A stretch of 64,000 nucleotides of DNA from Chitinophagaceae bacterium (GCA_024707305.1 JANPZZ010000007.1:62001-126000), one strand, 5' to 3'; positions 19,844-29,585 are shown, counted from the first letter of the stretch. Translations and numbers: made by a program. Notes: a model not told the origin generated them from the sequence alone.

Positions 19844-21520
19844 TTATTCGCCTTTTCTTCTGCCGCCACCTGTGTTGGCATCGTTCATCCTGATTTTTCT
19901 GCCGCGGAAGTTCTTACCATCAATTGCTTTCATCATCTTTTTAGCGGCGTTTGTTTCTACTTCCACCCAGCTGTTCATGTCACGCATATCAATGCGGCCG
20001 AGTACTTCCTTTTTCAAATCACTCATATCAAGAATGAACTGCAGGAAGCTTGCTTTGTAGAAACCATCTTTTGTACCGAGGTTTACAAACAGTCGTTGGT
20101 AATTTCCAGTTGAAGAAAAACTTCTTCCTTTTGTATCGCGACCCGTACTGCGTTCGGCGCGCGCGCCTTTTTCGGCTCTGCGATCATCGCGCAAATTCAG
20201 GTCTGCCGCATTCTCATAATACTTCAGGAAGCGATCAAATTCTAATGCGGCAACACGCGTGAGGATTTCTTCTTTATCTACATTCTCAAACTTCTCACGA
20301 AGAACGGGCAGATAGGTTTCGTATTCACCATTGCTGATATCAGCCTGAAGCATTTTATCAATAAAATGGAAAAACTGTTTGCGGCAAACATCTTTACCAC
20401 TTGGAATATCCATTTTATGAAAACGGGTATTTACCAGTTTTTCAATTTGTCGTAAACGATATGACTCTTTAGGTGTAACAATTGAAAGAGATATACCACT
20501 GCGTCCTGCACGACCTGTTCTACCACTACGGTGCGTGTATACTTCTGTATCATCGGGTAGTTCGTAATTGATTACGTGGGTGATACCAGTTACATCGATA
20601 CCGCGTGCAGCCACGTCGGTAGCAATTAAAAGCTGAATGCTTTTTTCGCGGAAGCGGGCCATCACTTTATCACGTTGTACCTGTGTAAGGTCGCCATGCA
20701 GTGCTTCAATATCATATCCTTCGCGAATCAGTTGCTCGGTTATATCCTGCGCGTCGGCTTTGGTACGTGTGAAAATGATACCGTAGATGCCGGGATTGAA
20801 ATCGATAATCCGCTTCAGGGTTTCGTAGCGGTTAACGTGTTGGGTTTGGTAATACTGGTGATCGATATTGGCGTTACCGGCATTAACCTTTCCAATTGTA
20901 ATTTCAAAAGGCTTATCCATATAGCGCTTGCTCACATTGCGGATTTCCGGTGGCATGGTAGCGCTAAAGAGCCATGTACTCTGGCGGTTGGGCGTATTTT
21001 TCAGGATAAATTCGATATCATCCTTAAAACCCATGTTTAGCATTTCATCAGCCTCATCCAGTACTACATATTCAATCTGTTCGAGGTTGATTGCTTTTCG
21101 TTCAATCAGATCGATCAGTCTTCCGGGAGTAGCTACAACAATCTGTGTGCCTTTGCGCAGGTCGCGAATTTGCTCACCGATAGAAGTACCACCATATACA
21201 GCGGTTATAGAAATAGGTTGTTTTTTACTGCGGAATTTAACCAGGTCATTGCTGATCTGGAGACAGAGTTCACGAGTCGGGCAAATGATCAGCGCCTGCG
21301 GGAACCTGTCTTCTTTGCGAATCAGGTGCAGGAGGGGCAGACCAAAGGCTGCCGTCTTGCCGGTGCCGGTTTGTGCCAGGCCCACAAAATCGCGGGTGCC
21401 TTGTAGCAAAACAGGAATTGCCTTCTCCTGGATGGGAGTGGGCTGCGTAAAACCAAGTTGGGAAATTGCGGTCAGAAGGCCTTCTTCCAGGCCGAGGGAT
21501 TCAAACGTAATGTCAGACAT
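19844..21520 (-). CDS. DEAD-box RNA helicase with DbpA-type RNA-binding domain
   Basis: 558 residues. Q motif and Walker A (AQTGTGKTAAFG), DEAD box (VLDEADEML), SAT (LFSATMPPE) and motif VI (HRSGRTGRAGRSG) are all present, so it is an active ATP-dependent helicase. Residues about 470-550 form a DbpA-like RNA-binding fold, and the end is basic and Gly-rich. Likely role is ribosome assembly or cold-adaptive RNA remodelling. It has its own -7 box upstream. Confidence 0.95.
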   Translation of the reverse strand: MSDITFESLGLEEGLLTAISQLGFTQPTPIQEKAIPVLLQGTRDFVGLAQTGTGKTAAFGLPLLHLIRKEDRFPQALIICPTRELCLQISNDLVKFRSKKQPISITAVYGGTSIGEQIRDLRKGTQIVVATPGRLIDLIERKAINLEQIEYVVLDEADEMLNMGFKDDIEFILKNTPNRQSTWLFSATMPPEIRNVSKRYMDKPFEITIGKVNAGNANIDHQYYQTQHVNRYETLKRIIDFNPGIYGIIFTRTKADAQDITEQLIREGYDIEALHGDLTQVQRDKVMARFREKSIQLLIATDVAARGIDVTGITHVINYELPDDTEVYTHRSGRTGRAGRSGISLSIVTPKESYRLRQIEKLVNTRFHKMDIPSGKDVCRKQFFHFIDKMLQADISNGEYETYLPVLREKFENVDKEEILTRVAALEFDRFLKYYENAADLNLRDDRRAEKGARAERSTGRDTKGRSFSSTGNYQRLFVNLGTKDGFYKASFLQFILDMSDLKKEVLGRIDMRDMNSWVEVETNAAKKMMKAIDGKNFRGRKIRMNDANTGGGRRKGE

Positions 21521-21537
21521 ATATTATTATAAGAGGA

Positions 21538-21545
21538 CAAAGGTA
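21538..21545 (-). promoter_or_regulatory. -7 box TACCTTTG for the DEAD-box helicase
   Basis: Perfect TAnnTTTG on the minus strand, 17 nt before the helicase ATG. Confidence 0.6.
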
Positions 21546-21610
21546 CGCTTTTCGCGTGGTTAAGGGTTGCTGTCGGTGTGTTTAAACAACAACAGCCCTT
21601 CGTAATAACA

Positions 21611-21637
21611 AAAAACCACCCTGCTTTCGAAGGGTGG
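21611..21637 (-). terminator. terminator after the small lipoprotein gene
   Basis: 7-bp stem CCACCCT/AGGGTGG. On the minus strand it is followed by TTTTTTG. It lies 33 nt past the lipoprotein stop. Confidence 0.75.
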
Positions 21638-21670
21638 CTTATGAGTTCACGGTATAAAACCGGAATTAGC

Positions 21671-21883
21671 TTACTTAGTCAAAGAATCTTTGATAGCGTT
21701 GCCCAGTGAATCCAACTTAGCAGCAGCAGAATCTTTAATTTCATTCAGGCTGTCTTTAGCAGCTTCAACTTTTTCTTCTACTTTGTTAGCAGCAGAATCA
21801 ATAGTAGCGTCGCCAGAACCTTCGTTGTTACAAGCTACAAAACCAAGGCTTACTACAGCCAGAACGATGAAAAGCTTTTTCAT
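21671..21883 (-). CDS. small lipoprotein, 70 aa
   Basis: Signal peptide MKKLFIVLAVVSLGFVAC with a lipobox Cys. The mature part is a short, Ala/Lys/Asp/Glu-rich helix with evenly spaced repeats (AANKVEEKVEAAKDSLNEIK), suggesting an amphipathic coiled coil. No family named; such proteins resemble Lpp-like or stress-related small lipoproteins only in general form. It has its own terminator and is divergent from the sigma factor gene. Confidence 0.75.
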   Translation of the reverse strand: MKKLFIVLAVVSLGFVACNNEGSGDATIDSAANKVEEKVEAAKDSLNEIKDSAAAKLDSLGNAIKDSLTK

Positions 21884-22021
21884 TTGATTAGTTTTTTTGA
21901 GTTGTGAAATATTTCACCAGTTAATACCGGGAGGCAAAAAAGGTAACCCGGCTTTTTTAATTTTTTTTTTGGACTGGGGCAGGGTTACTATTTTTAAAAA
22001 AATGTATTAAACAACGGATAC

Positions 22022-22597
22022 GTGAAACCGGAGCATAACGAAAAGATTCTTCTGGCAGGATTAGCCCACAACGACAGGGAAGCCGTAGAAAAAATCTATA
22101 AAGAAAATTATGGATTTATTCAGGCGCTGATAATCAATAACAACGGTAGTGTTGACGACGCTCGGGACGTGTTCCAGGAAACCATGATCGTACTCTTTGA
22201 AAAGACCCGCTCCGGAACCCTTGAACTGAACTGTCAGATACGAACCTATGTTTATTCAGTAGCGCGCCGTATCTGGTTAAAAAAATTACAGCAGCAGAGC
22301 AGGTTTGTGGGTGACCTGAATTTGACAGAAACGGTAGTGTCGGTGGAAGAGGACCTGGAGGATCACCTGAAGCGGGATTCGGAGTTTGGGATGATGGAAA
22401 AGGCGATCCAGGGGTTGGGAGAACCCTGCCGGGGACTACTGGAAGCTTTTTACCTGCGCAAACGTAATATGCAGGAGATCGCTTCCGAATTTGGGTACAC
22501 AAATTCTGAAAACGCAAAAACGCAGAAGTACAAATGCCTGATGCGGCTGAAGAAAATATTTTTTAAGCACTATAAAAATGGGACCCGTGATGAATGA
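22022..22597 (+). CDS. ECF-type RNA polymerase sigma factor
   Basis: 191 residues from GTG 22022. Region 2 (DDARDVFQETMIVLFEKTRSG) and region 4 helix-turn-helix (FYLRKRNMQEIASEFGYTNSENAKTQ) identify an ECF sigma-70 factor. There is no upstream ATG in frame with better coding sense. Its last codons overlap the next gene, a membrane-anchored protease with an anti-sigma-like N-terminus, so the pair is almost surely a regulatory unit. Confidence 0.92.
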   Translation: MKPEHNEKILLAGLAHNDREAVEKIYKENYGFIQALIINNNGSVDDARDVFQETMIVLFEKTRSGTLELNCQIRTYVYSVARRIWLKKLQQQSRFVGDLNLTETVVSVEEDLEDHLKRDSEFGMMEKAIQGLGEPCRGLLEAFYLRKRNMQEIASEFGYTNSENAKTQKYKCLMRLKKIFFKHYKNGTRDE

Positions 22598-23713
22598 GCA
22601 AAAAGACTTAGCGATGCTTGACGCAGTGGAACGTTATATCAGGGGTGAAATGAGCCCTGATGAACGCCTCCAGTTTGAAACGCTCCGCAAAACCAATAGC
22701 GAAGTGGACCAGCTGGTGGTGGAGCATACGCTGTTCCTGCAGCAAATGAACCGATTCGCAGAAACGCAGGAATTTAAAAGCGGTCTACAATCCATTCATA
22801 ACGACCTGGTGGAAAATGGTGAAATCAATGCCAGCAAACCCAGCGGTAAAGCCAAACTGGTTTATCTCTGGACCCGTTATCGCCGTGTGGCGGCCATTGC
22901 AGCAAGTATTGCAGGCATTACTGCCCTCACATTTAACTCACTGGTGTGGAGCTTTACCCCTAAAGCACCCAGCACAAAAGATATTCAATACCTCGATCGT
23001 GTAATCAGCGATCAGACCGTAAAGGTGAAAGAGCTGGAGAAAGATATCGATCGCGTAAAAGACAGTCTGCGTGTATCCAGCGAAGGTCCGGGTTTTGAAG
23101 CCCGCACAGGGGGTACAGGTTTTTTAATTGATGGAAAAGGACTGATGATTACGAACGCACACATCGTTCAAAAATCGCGCAACATACGTGTCGTTAACAA
23201 CAAGGGCGAACAGTTCAAAGCATTTGTCGTTCGACTGGATGTAAGCCGCGATGTGGCTATTATTAAAATTGATGACCCGAATTATAAAGCGGTGAGTTCC
23301 CTCCCTATGGAATACGCAAGTCGCCTTCCAAACTCGCTGAGCCCGTTTTTATCCTTGGTTTTCCCCGTGAAGAAATTGTATATGGAGAAGGTTACCTGAG
23401 TGCCAAAACCGGTTACCAGGGTGACACGCTTAGTTGCCAGATTGCTGTTCCCGCCAACCCGGGTAACAGCGGAGGCCCTGTATTTAATACACAGGGCGAA
23501 GTGATCGGTATCCTGAGTGCCCGTGAAACAAAGTCGCAGGGTGCAGTATTTGCCGTTCAATCAAAATACATCTACGACGCGGCAGAAGAAATTAAAAAGA
23601 ATAAACTCTACGATTCAGTAAAAATCCCTTCAAAATCTTCCATTAACAATCTTTCAAAGATTCAACAGGTAGAGAGGATTCAGGATTATATTTTTATGGT
23701 GAAAGGAGATTAG
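22590..23713 (+). CDS. membrane-anchored trypsin-like serine protease with anti-sigma-like N-terminus (frameshifted)
   Basis: ATG 22590 overlaps the sigma factor TGA by 8 nt. Residues 1-60 (LDAVERYIRGEMSPDERLQFE) resemble the N-terminal helices of anti-sigma factors. A membrane helix follows (VAAIAASIAGITALTF), then a coiled linker and an S1C/trypsin-like domain with His in ITNAHIV, Asp in SRDVAIIKID and Ser in PGNSGGPVF. The frame stops at 23399. Adding one A near 23330 gives PKLAEPVFILGFPREEIVYG and continues to 23713. About 374 residues, no PDZ domain. Function as a sensor/regulator of the sigma factor is inferred from fusion and context. Confidence 0.85.
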
Positions 23714-23725
23714 TAACGTGAGGCT

Positions 23726-23935
23726 GAGAATCGGCAAACGGCAAACGGCAAACGTGAAAGGCATTTTCAATAAATAAAAACCTTTCAGGTCTTTAAGGTC
23801 TGAAAGGTTTTTAATTTTTTGCATAACATTACTTGCATTGGCTTAAGTGCAAGGAACATTTCCACATTCCCTCATTTTCTCATTTCCTAATTTCTTTTCA
23901 CGTTTGCCGCTTGTCGTTGCCGTTTGCCGATTCTC
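23726..23935. repeat. intergenic inverted-end repeat element, copy A
   Basis: 210 bp between convergent genes. The left end (23726-23759) reads GAGAATCGGCAAACGG, two further CAAACGG-type units, then AACGTGAAA. The right end (23895-23935) is the imperfect reverse complement, TTTTCACG then several TTGCCG units and ATTCTC. Inside are a terminator-like hairpin and a CATTTCC-type degenerate stretch (23858-23894). The same architecture occurs at 48.5 and 60.8 kb. No coding potential. The right end overlaps the stop codon of the nucleotidyltransferase. Confidence 0.7.
23776..23820. terminator. bidirectional terminator inside repeat copy A
   Basis: 13-bp stem AAAAACCTTTCAG/CTGAAAGGTTTTT (23776-23788 and 23800-23812), flanked by A and T tracts on both sides. 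It can serve both the protease gene and the convergent nucleotidyltransferase gene. Confidence 0.75.
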
Positions 23936-24831
23936 ACGCCCAAAGCGAAGAAGGGTATTCTCCATTGGCAATCAGTGCATGCAAACTTTGTTCAACAAAT
24001 GGCGCATCTTCCTTATAGGTTACGCCAAACCAGTTAGAAGTAGTCGGAATAATTTCTACGCGGCCGCCTTCCTTGATGAAACGATCAGCAACAATGGGAA
24101 TGAAGAATTCTGATTTCAGTTCCTGACCATGTTCCTGCAGGAACTCACGGAAAAGTTGTTGTGTATAAGAGAAGAAACTGGGATCAAAACACCAGAAGTT
24201 CATTGATACGCGTGTGTCAGTGCTCAGTTCTCTTGGTTCCAGGCCATCGTCTACAAGAATCTTTCCATCTTTTTTAGCGATGTTGATACGTTCAGTGATT
24301 GTAGAGAGATTGCCCATGCTGTCAAGTCCGCATACGCCACGGTTTACCGTTCCATGTTCTGAAAGAGTGCGCAGCAGGTCATAACCCACAATTGCATACG
24401 TGCGATCGGTGCAATCATTGATCAGGAATTCAGCAGCACGTTCGAATGCGTTGTGCCCGTAAAAATCGTCCGCGTTAATTACCGCGAAAGGTTCATTCAC
24501 AGCACTCATAGCGGCCAGCACAGCGTGAGCTGTCCCCCAGGGCTTTTTTGCGATCGGCAGGATATTGATAACCTTCTGTAAATGCTTCCATTTCCTGGAA
24601 GGCATAGGCAGTTTCAACTTTGCCTGCAAGTTTGGGTTCAAATATTGCTTTGAAATCTTCGGCAAATTCACGGCGGATTACGAATACTATTTTACCGAAT
24701 CCGGAACGGATGGCGTCGAAGATTGAATAATCCATAATGGTTTCGCCAGCCGGCCCGAAGCCCTGAATCTGCTTCATACTCCCATATCGGGATGCCATAC
24801 CGGCCGCGAGGATCACTAAAGTTGGTTGCAT
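23934..24831 (-). CDS. NTP-transferase (sugar nucleotidyltransferase-like), frameshifted
   Basis: Nucleotidyltransferase fold. The N-terminus MQPTLVILAAGMASRYGS is a variant of the LAAGxGxR pyrophosphorylase signature, and VINADDFYGHNAFERA supplies the metal-binding DD-type motif. The frame from 24831 breaks near 24543. Dropping one A from the A run gives DRKKPWGTAHAVLAAMSAVN and continues to 23934. About 298 residues. The substrate (which sugar or choline phosphate) cannot be told from sequence. Confidence 0.88.
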
Positions 24832-24893
24832 AAGGTTTTAGGTTTTTATTTGCGGCACAAAATAAAGTAAATTCACTAAGGGTCATAGCAATT

Positions 24894-25776
24894 ATGAATG
24901 TATTTCCCGCCAGCACAAAAGTCCGGCTCCAGGATGTTTCGGTACACTGTCCACAGGTGCACCAGATTGTTGTGCTACGCCTCGACGAAATACACCCCGT
25001 TATTTCAGGTAATAAATGGTACAAATTGCGCTATTACCTGGCCGAGGCCAAAAGAGAAAAAAGCATCCACAATTGTTACCATGGGTGGCGCCTGGTCAAA
25101 CCATATCGTGGCCACGGCGGCAGCATGCCAGCAAATGGGATTCAAAAGCATTGGCATTATCCGCGGTGAAGAGCCCACCACTAAATCTACCACTTTACAG
25201 GAGGCCGTTCGCTATGGCATGCAACTGGTTTTTATTTCGCGTAGCCAATATGACCAGAACCAGCTCCCCTCGCTGATAAAAGAACCCGGCTGTTATTTTA
25301 TTCCTGCTGGAGGATATGGAGAAACTGGCGCAAGAGGAGCATCAACGATTGTTGAAACAATCTCAAAAAATTTTACGCATATAGTTTGCGCCGTTGGCAC
25401 AGGTACCATGTTGGCAGGGCTGGCAAACACATGTCGTGAACAACAACTAATGGGTATATCCGCATTGAAAGGGCATCCCGAGCTGGAAGAACAGGTTTCA
25501 GCACTCTGTACTTCTACTGCGGGGAAATGGAGTATCAATCGCGATTTTCACTGCGGTGGTTATGGTAAATATTCAGCTGAGCTGATCCGGTTTATGAATG
25601 AATGGTATGAAAAAACCGGGATCCCTTCAGATTTTGTGTACACCGGCAAACTATTCTATGGTTCGCATACGTTATTACAAAACGGCTATTATCCGGCAGG
25701 GGCACGCGTGTTGGTTATTCACAGTGGTGGCTTACAGGGAAATGCCTCGCTTCCGGATCCATTATTAGCTTACTAA
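24894..25776 (+). CDS. PLP-dependent D-cysteine desulfhydrase / ACC deaminase family (frameshifted)
   Basis: Fold type II PLP enzyme. The PLP lysine is in ISGNKWYKLRYYL, the substrate loop is GGAWSNHIVATAAACQQMG and the phosphate loop is AVGTGTMLAGLA. The frame from ATG 24894 loses phase near 25058 in an A run; adding one A gives AKREKKASTIVTMGG and continues to 25776. About 293 residues. Family members degrade D-cysteine or 1-aminocyclopropane-1-carboxylate; D-cysteine desulfhydrase is the more common activity. Confidence 0.88.
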
Positions 25777-25819
25777 AACATGCCATGCGTGTAGTATATT
25801 TGAGCCGCTTCGATTACTT

Positions 25820-26551
25820 ATGAAAAAAATATTTGCCCTATACCTGTTTCTCGCCGGCCCTTTGTGTTTCATCTCACAGGCGCAGGACACGTTGCCCAAT
25901 TTCAGCCTGCGCAATATTGGTGACAACCGGATTGTGATCGGCTGGGTGAACACGTTTGAAAATGTGAAGCAGATAAATATCCAACGCTCCCACGATAGTT
26001 TAAAGAATTTCAAAACCATCCTGGCTGTAGCAGATCCCACAACGCCAGAAAATGGGTATGTGGATACCAAAGCGGCCAATGACCGGATGTTTTACCGCAT
26101 CTATATCCAGTTGGATAAAGGTGTATTCTTCTTCAGCAATTCACAACGCCCGGTGTGGGATACCAGTAGTATGACCGCCGCAAAACTCGAAAAACAAAAG
26201 AACACGAAAACATTCAACGTTCCCAAATTCCTGGATTCTATTAATAACAATAGTCCGGTGCTGGCTAATGACAACCGGCCAAAATCAGACCGTTGGGTTC
26301 CGTCTAAATTTCTTTTTACAAACAACAATGGGTATATCAAAGTGAATCTTCCGGATGATGAAGTAAAAAAATACCGGATCAAAGTTTATACGATGGACGA
26401 CGAACTGTTGTTTGAACTGAAAAACATGCCCAGGCGATCTTTTCAGTTGGATAAATCCAACTTCCATTCATCGGGCTGGTTTAAGTTTGAGTTGTACGAA
26501 GAAACTGAATTGAAGGAAAGCAACAAATTCTTTCTCCCGCGCGAGTTTTAA
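25820..26551 (+). CDS. secreted protein of unknown function
   Basis: 243 residues with a signal peptide (KKIFALYLFLAGPLCFISQA). The body has a beta-rich, fibronectin-like stretch (RIVIGWVNTFENVKQINIQRS) and a second beta-rich C-terminal part (KYRIKVYTMDDELLFELKN) that resembles the gliding/T9SS beta-sandwich style without a recognisable sorting end. No catalytic motifs. Its stop overlaps the convergent lipB stop by 4 nt. Family not identified. Confidence 0.75.
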   Translation: MKKIFALYLFLAGPLCFISQAQDTLPNFSLRNIGDNRIVIGWVNTFENVKQINIQRSHDSLKNFKTILAVADPTTPENGYVDTKAANDRMFYRIYIQLDKGVFFFSNSQRPVWDTSSMTAAKLEKQKNTKTFNVPKFLDSINNNSPVLANDNRPKSDRWVPSKFLFTNNNGYIKVNLPDDEVKKYRIKVYTMDDELLFELKNMPRRSFQLDKSNFHSSGWFKFELYEETELKESNKFFLPREF

Positions 26552-27273
26552 GAAGCAGCTTCCCAGGGTTGTAAAGCAACTTCAAACACTTCTTCAAAGT
26601 GTTTTGATACGCGTTGTTTCACTTCGTTCATATCCACCGTGCGCCCTAATTCTTTTTCGAGTGATGTAACCTGTTTATCAGGAATACCACAGGGCACAAT
26701 CATATTGAAGTAATCGAGATTGGTATTTACATTCAATGCGAAACCATGCATGGTTACCCATCGGCTGCTGCGTACACCGATGGCGCAGATTTTTCTTTCT
26801 TTCCCTTTGATATCCGGATCGAGCCATACGCCTGTTTCACCTTGTGAGCGGTCGCCTTTCAACCCATAATCGGCCAAAGTACGGATGATGATCTCTTCAA
26901 TATTGCGGAGGTATTTTCCGATATCCGTATAAAATCTTTCAAGATCTAAAATCGGATATCCCACCAATTGTTCCGGACCATGAAAAGTAATATCTCCTCC
27001 CCTGTTGGTTCTAAAAAAATCAATCCCCATTCGCTTCAGGTGTTCTTCGCTCATCAATACATTATCGATGCTGCCGCTTTTCCCCAGAGTAAAAACAGGA
27101 GGATGCTCTACATATAACAAATAATGTTGCGTTGGCTGAATGGGGCCAGCAGATTCTTCAGCAACCCGGTTGGCGGCTTTGATATCCAAATTTCCTTTCA
27201 TCAGCAATTCCTGGTAGTCCCAGGCTTGCTGGTACGACATGCGGCCTAAATCCCGAAAGAGTACACTTTGCAT
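26548..27273 (-). CDS. lipB: lipoyl(octanoyl) transferase
   Basis: Transfers octanoate from octanoyl-ACP to lipoate-dependent proteins. 241 residues from ATG 27273 (MQSVLFRDLGRMSYQQAW). Family motifs RGGDITFHGPEQLVGYPI, the Lys in KICAIGVR and the catalytic Cys in IVPCGI are all present. An in-frame upstream extension to 27387 is not conserved and overlaps the promoter of the divergent gene, so the shorter start is preferred. Confidence 0.95.
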   Translation of the reverse strand: MQSVLFRDLGRMSYQQAWDYQELLMKGNLDIKAANRVAEESAGPIQPTQHYLLYVEHPPVFTLGKSGSIDNVLMSEEHLKRMGIDFFRTNRGGDITFHGPEQLVGYPILDLERFYTDIGKYLRNIEEIIIRTLADYGLKGDRSQGETGVWLDPDIKGKERKICAIGVRSSRWVTMHGFALNVNTNLDYFNMIVPCGIPDKQVTSLEKELGRTVDMNEVKQRVSKHFEEVFEVALQPWEAAS

Positions 27274-27368
27274 AAATAAATTCGCTCCGGAGCTTGTTAA
27301 CGGGCACTGAAAACCAACCTTTGAACCCTGATTTGAAAACACAAATTTACGCACTCTTTGCAAACAAC

Positions 27369-27376
27369 TACCTTTG
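27369..27376 (+). promoter_or_regulatory. -7 box TACCTTTG for the RluA-family gene
   Basis: Perfect TAnnTTTG match 17 nt upstream of ATG 27393. Confidence 0.55.
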
Positions 27377-27392
27377 CGGCAAAACACAAGGA

Positions 27393-28469
27393 ATGGCGGA
27401 ATTACCTTCCATAAATGACGATGCAGAACTGGGGAGTACCGAGAGCAGCGATGAGCTTTATGAGCGATTCAGCTTTAAAACCGACAAAGGGCAGGAACCT
27501 TTGCGAATCGACAAATACCTGATGAACAGGATTGAAGGTGCCACGCGCAATAAATTGCAACAGGCAATTAATGCAGGTATGGTACTGGTAAATGGTAAAC
27601 CCGTTCGCCCCAATTTTAAAGTAAAAGGCCAGGTAGATATCCAGATTTACAGTGATATGAGCCCCGAAGACACCGACGTAGTGCCTGAAAAAATGGATCT
27701 CAATATTGTTTACGAAGATGATTCATTGATGATCATCAACAAACCTGCGGGCATGGTGGTACATCCGGGAAGTGGTAATTATTCCGGAACACTTTTAAAC
27801 GGTGTTGCTTATTACCTTCAACAGGTTAAACCCGGCCTAACTGAAGAAAGTCTGCCGCGTTTTGGCCTCGTACACCGGATTGATAAAAATACCAGCGGAT
27901 TGCTGGTGCTTGCCAAAACCGATAAAGCCATGCGCCATTTGGCGAAACAGTTTTATGATCATACTATTCAACGAAAATATATCGCACTGGTTTGGGGTGA
28001 TGTTGAAGCCGACAATGGAACCATCGTTGCGCATGTAGGCCGTCATCAACGTTTCCGGAAATTGTTTGAAGCATATCCCGAAGGTGATCATGGAAAAGAG
28101 GCGATCACACATTACGAAGTACTGGAGAGAATGGGTTATGTAACGTTGATACAATGTGTACTGGAAACGGGGCGCACGCACCAGATTCGCGTACACATGA
28201 AACATATTGGCCATCCCCTTTTTAGTGATGATTTTTATGGAGGCGATCGAATTGTAAAGGGAACTGTTTTCACGAAGTATAAACAGTTTGTTGAAAATTG
28301 TTTTGCGATTTGCCCGCGGCAGGCTTTGCATGCACGTACCCTTGGATTTATTCATCCTGAAACAGGCGAGCAAGTTCATTTCGAGGCGCCACTGCCCAAT
28401 GATATCAGTGAAGTGATAGAAAAATGGAGAAAGTATGTGGCAACAACGGGTTACAAATTTGAGAGTTAA
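27393..28469 (+). CDS. RluA family rRNA pseudouridine synthase
   Basis: 358 residues from ATG 27393. An S4 RNA-binding domain (about residues 35-95, RIDKYLMNRIEGATRNKLQQ) precedes the catalytic domain. The catalytic Asp is in RIDKNTSGLLVLAKT, and the late motif is ETGRTHQIRVHMKHIGHPL. Composition and S4 domain fit the RluD type, acting on 23S rRNA. An in-frame ATG at 27294 would overlap the -7 box and is unlikely. Confidence 0.93.
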   Translation: MAELPSINDDAELGSTESSDELYERFSFKTDKGQEPLRIDKYLMNRIEGATRNKLQQAINAGMVLVNGKPVRPNFKVKGQVDIQIYSDMSPEDTDVVPEKMDLNIVYEDDSLMIINKPAGMVVHPGSGNYSGTLLNGVAYYLQQVKPGLTEESLPRFGLVHRIDKNTSGLLVLAKTDKAMRHLAKQFYDHTIQRKYIALVWGDVEADNGTIVAHVGRHQRFRKLFEAYPEGDHGKEAITHYEVLERMGYVTLIQCVLETGRTHQIRVHMKHIGHPLFSDDFYGGDRIVKGTVFTKYKQFVENCFAICPRQALHARTLGFIHPETGEQVHFEAPLPNDISEVIEKWRKYVATTGYKFES

Positions 28470-28507
28470 TATCGTTCATCGATTCTGAAAGAAAACATAC
28501 AAGAACA

Positions 28508-28918
28508 TTGGCAAGAATCCTTTCCATAGACTACGGAATAAAACGAACCGGTATTGCAGTAACCGACCCCTTGCAGATCATTGCAACGGGACTGGTAACG
28601 GTGGATACACAAAGGTTAATGCCCTTTCTTCGTGATTATCTGGCACGCGAGCAGGTGGAAAAAGTGATCATTGGCGACCCGCGTAATCTCGACGATAGCG
28701 ATACCCATGCCACACCCCTGGTCAACAAATTTGTAACGGCATTTGAAAAAATCTTCCCCAAAATTCCCATCGTGCGGGTAGATGAGCGCTTCAGCTCAAA
28801 AATGGCCAAAAATGCCATGTTGGAAATGGGGCTGAAAAAACAACAACGCCGCGATAAAAAACTGGTGGATGAAATAGCAGCCACCATCCTGCTGCAGGAA
28901 TATATGCAGCGTAGCTGA
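28508..28918 (+). CDS. ruvX: Holliday junction resolvase-like RuvX/YqgF
   Basis: 136 residues, RNase H-like fold. Acidic catalytic positions lie in SIDYGIKRTG, RVDERFSS and VDEIAATILL. The start is TTG 28508, which gives the exact family N-terminus MARILSIDYG; no in-frame ATG or GTG is nearer. YqgF proteins are essential in many bacteria and act in pre-16S rRNA processing. Confidence 0.92.
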   Translation: MARILSIDYGIKRTGIAVTDPLQIIATGLVTVDTQRLMPFLRDYLAREQVEKVIIGDPRNLDDSDTHATPLVNKFVTAFEKIFPKIPIVRVDERFSSKMAKNAMLEMGLKKQQRRDKKLVDEIAATILLQEYMQRS

Positions 28919-28972
28919 TATATCAGCGCTCCTACTTTAAACCGGCAAGCTGCTTATTTGCCAATTATGGCC

Positions 28973-28980
28973 TAATTTTG
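28973..28980 (+). promoter_or_regulatory. -7 box TAATTTTG for def
   Basis: Perfect TAnnTTTG match 23 nt upstream of ATG 29004. It covers an in-frame GTG at 28980, which therefore cannot be the def start. Confidence 0.6.
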
Positions 28981-29003
28981 TGACTCAACGCATCATTTTA
29001 GAT

Positions 29004-29585
29004 ATGACTTTACCAATAGTAGCTTACGGTGATCCTGTTCTTAGAAAAGTAGCGGAAGATATTACACCCGACTATCCCGGTCTGGCAAAATTTATTGAAG
29101 ACATGTGGGAAACGATGTACGCCAGTAATGGCGTAGGACTCGCTGCACCACAGGTAAACCGTTCCATTCGTTTATTTGCCGTAGACAGTGAGCAGATGTT
29201 TGCGAATATGGACGAAAAAGAGATAAAGGAGTATGATGATGCGCCCGGCATTAAACGCATTTTCATTAATGCACAGATTGTAGCACTTGATGGCGAAGAA
29301 TGGGCTTATAATGAAGGCTGCCTCAGTATTCCAAAAATCAGGGAAGATGTAAAGCGCCAGGAATCGGTTACGATCCGTTATATGGACGAAAATTTTGAAG
29401 AAAGAAAAGATACATTTACCGGACTCACTGCCCGCGTAATCCTACATGAATACGACCATATCGAAGGCAAATTATTCATCGACTATATGTCGCCATTCAA
29501 ACGTAAACTCATCAAAGGAAAATTAACTGATATATCCAAAGGACGGGTGAACGTAGATTATAAAATGGTTTTTCCTGACAAATAA
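29004..29585 (+). CDS. def: peptide deformylase
   Basis: Removes the formyl group from nascent proteins. 193 residues from ATG 29004. All three motifs are present: GVGLAAPQV, EGCLS with the metal Cys, and HEYDHIEG with both metal His and the catalytic Glu. Directly followed by a secreted-protein gene with no gap. Confidence 0.96.
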   Translation: MTLPIVAYGDPVLRKVAEDITPDYPGLAKFIEDMWETMYASNGVGLAAPQVNRSIRLFAVDSEQMFANMDEKEIKEYDDAPGIKRIFINAQIVALDGEEWAYNEGCLSIPKIREDVKRQESVTIRYMDENFEERKDTFTGLTARVILHEYDHIEGKLFIDYMSPFKRKLIKGKLTDISKGRVNVDYKMVFPDK

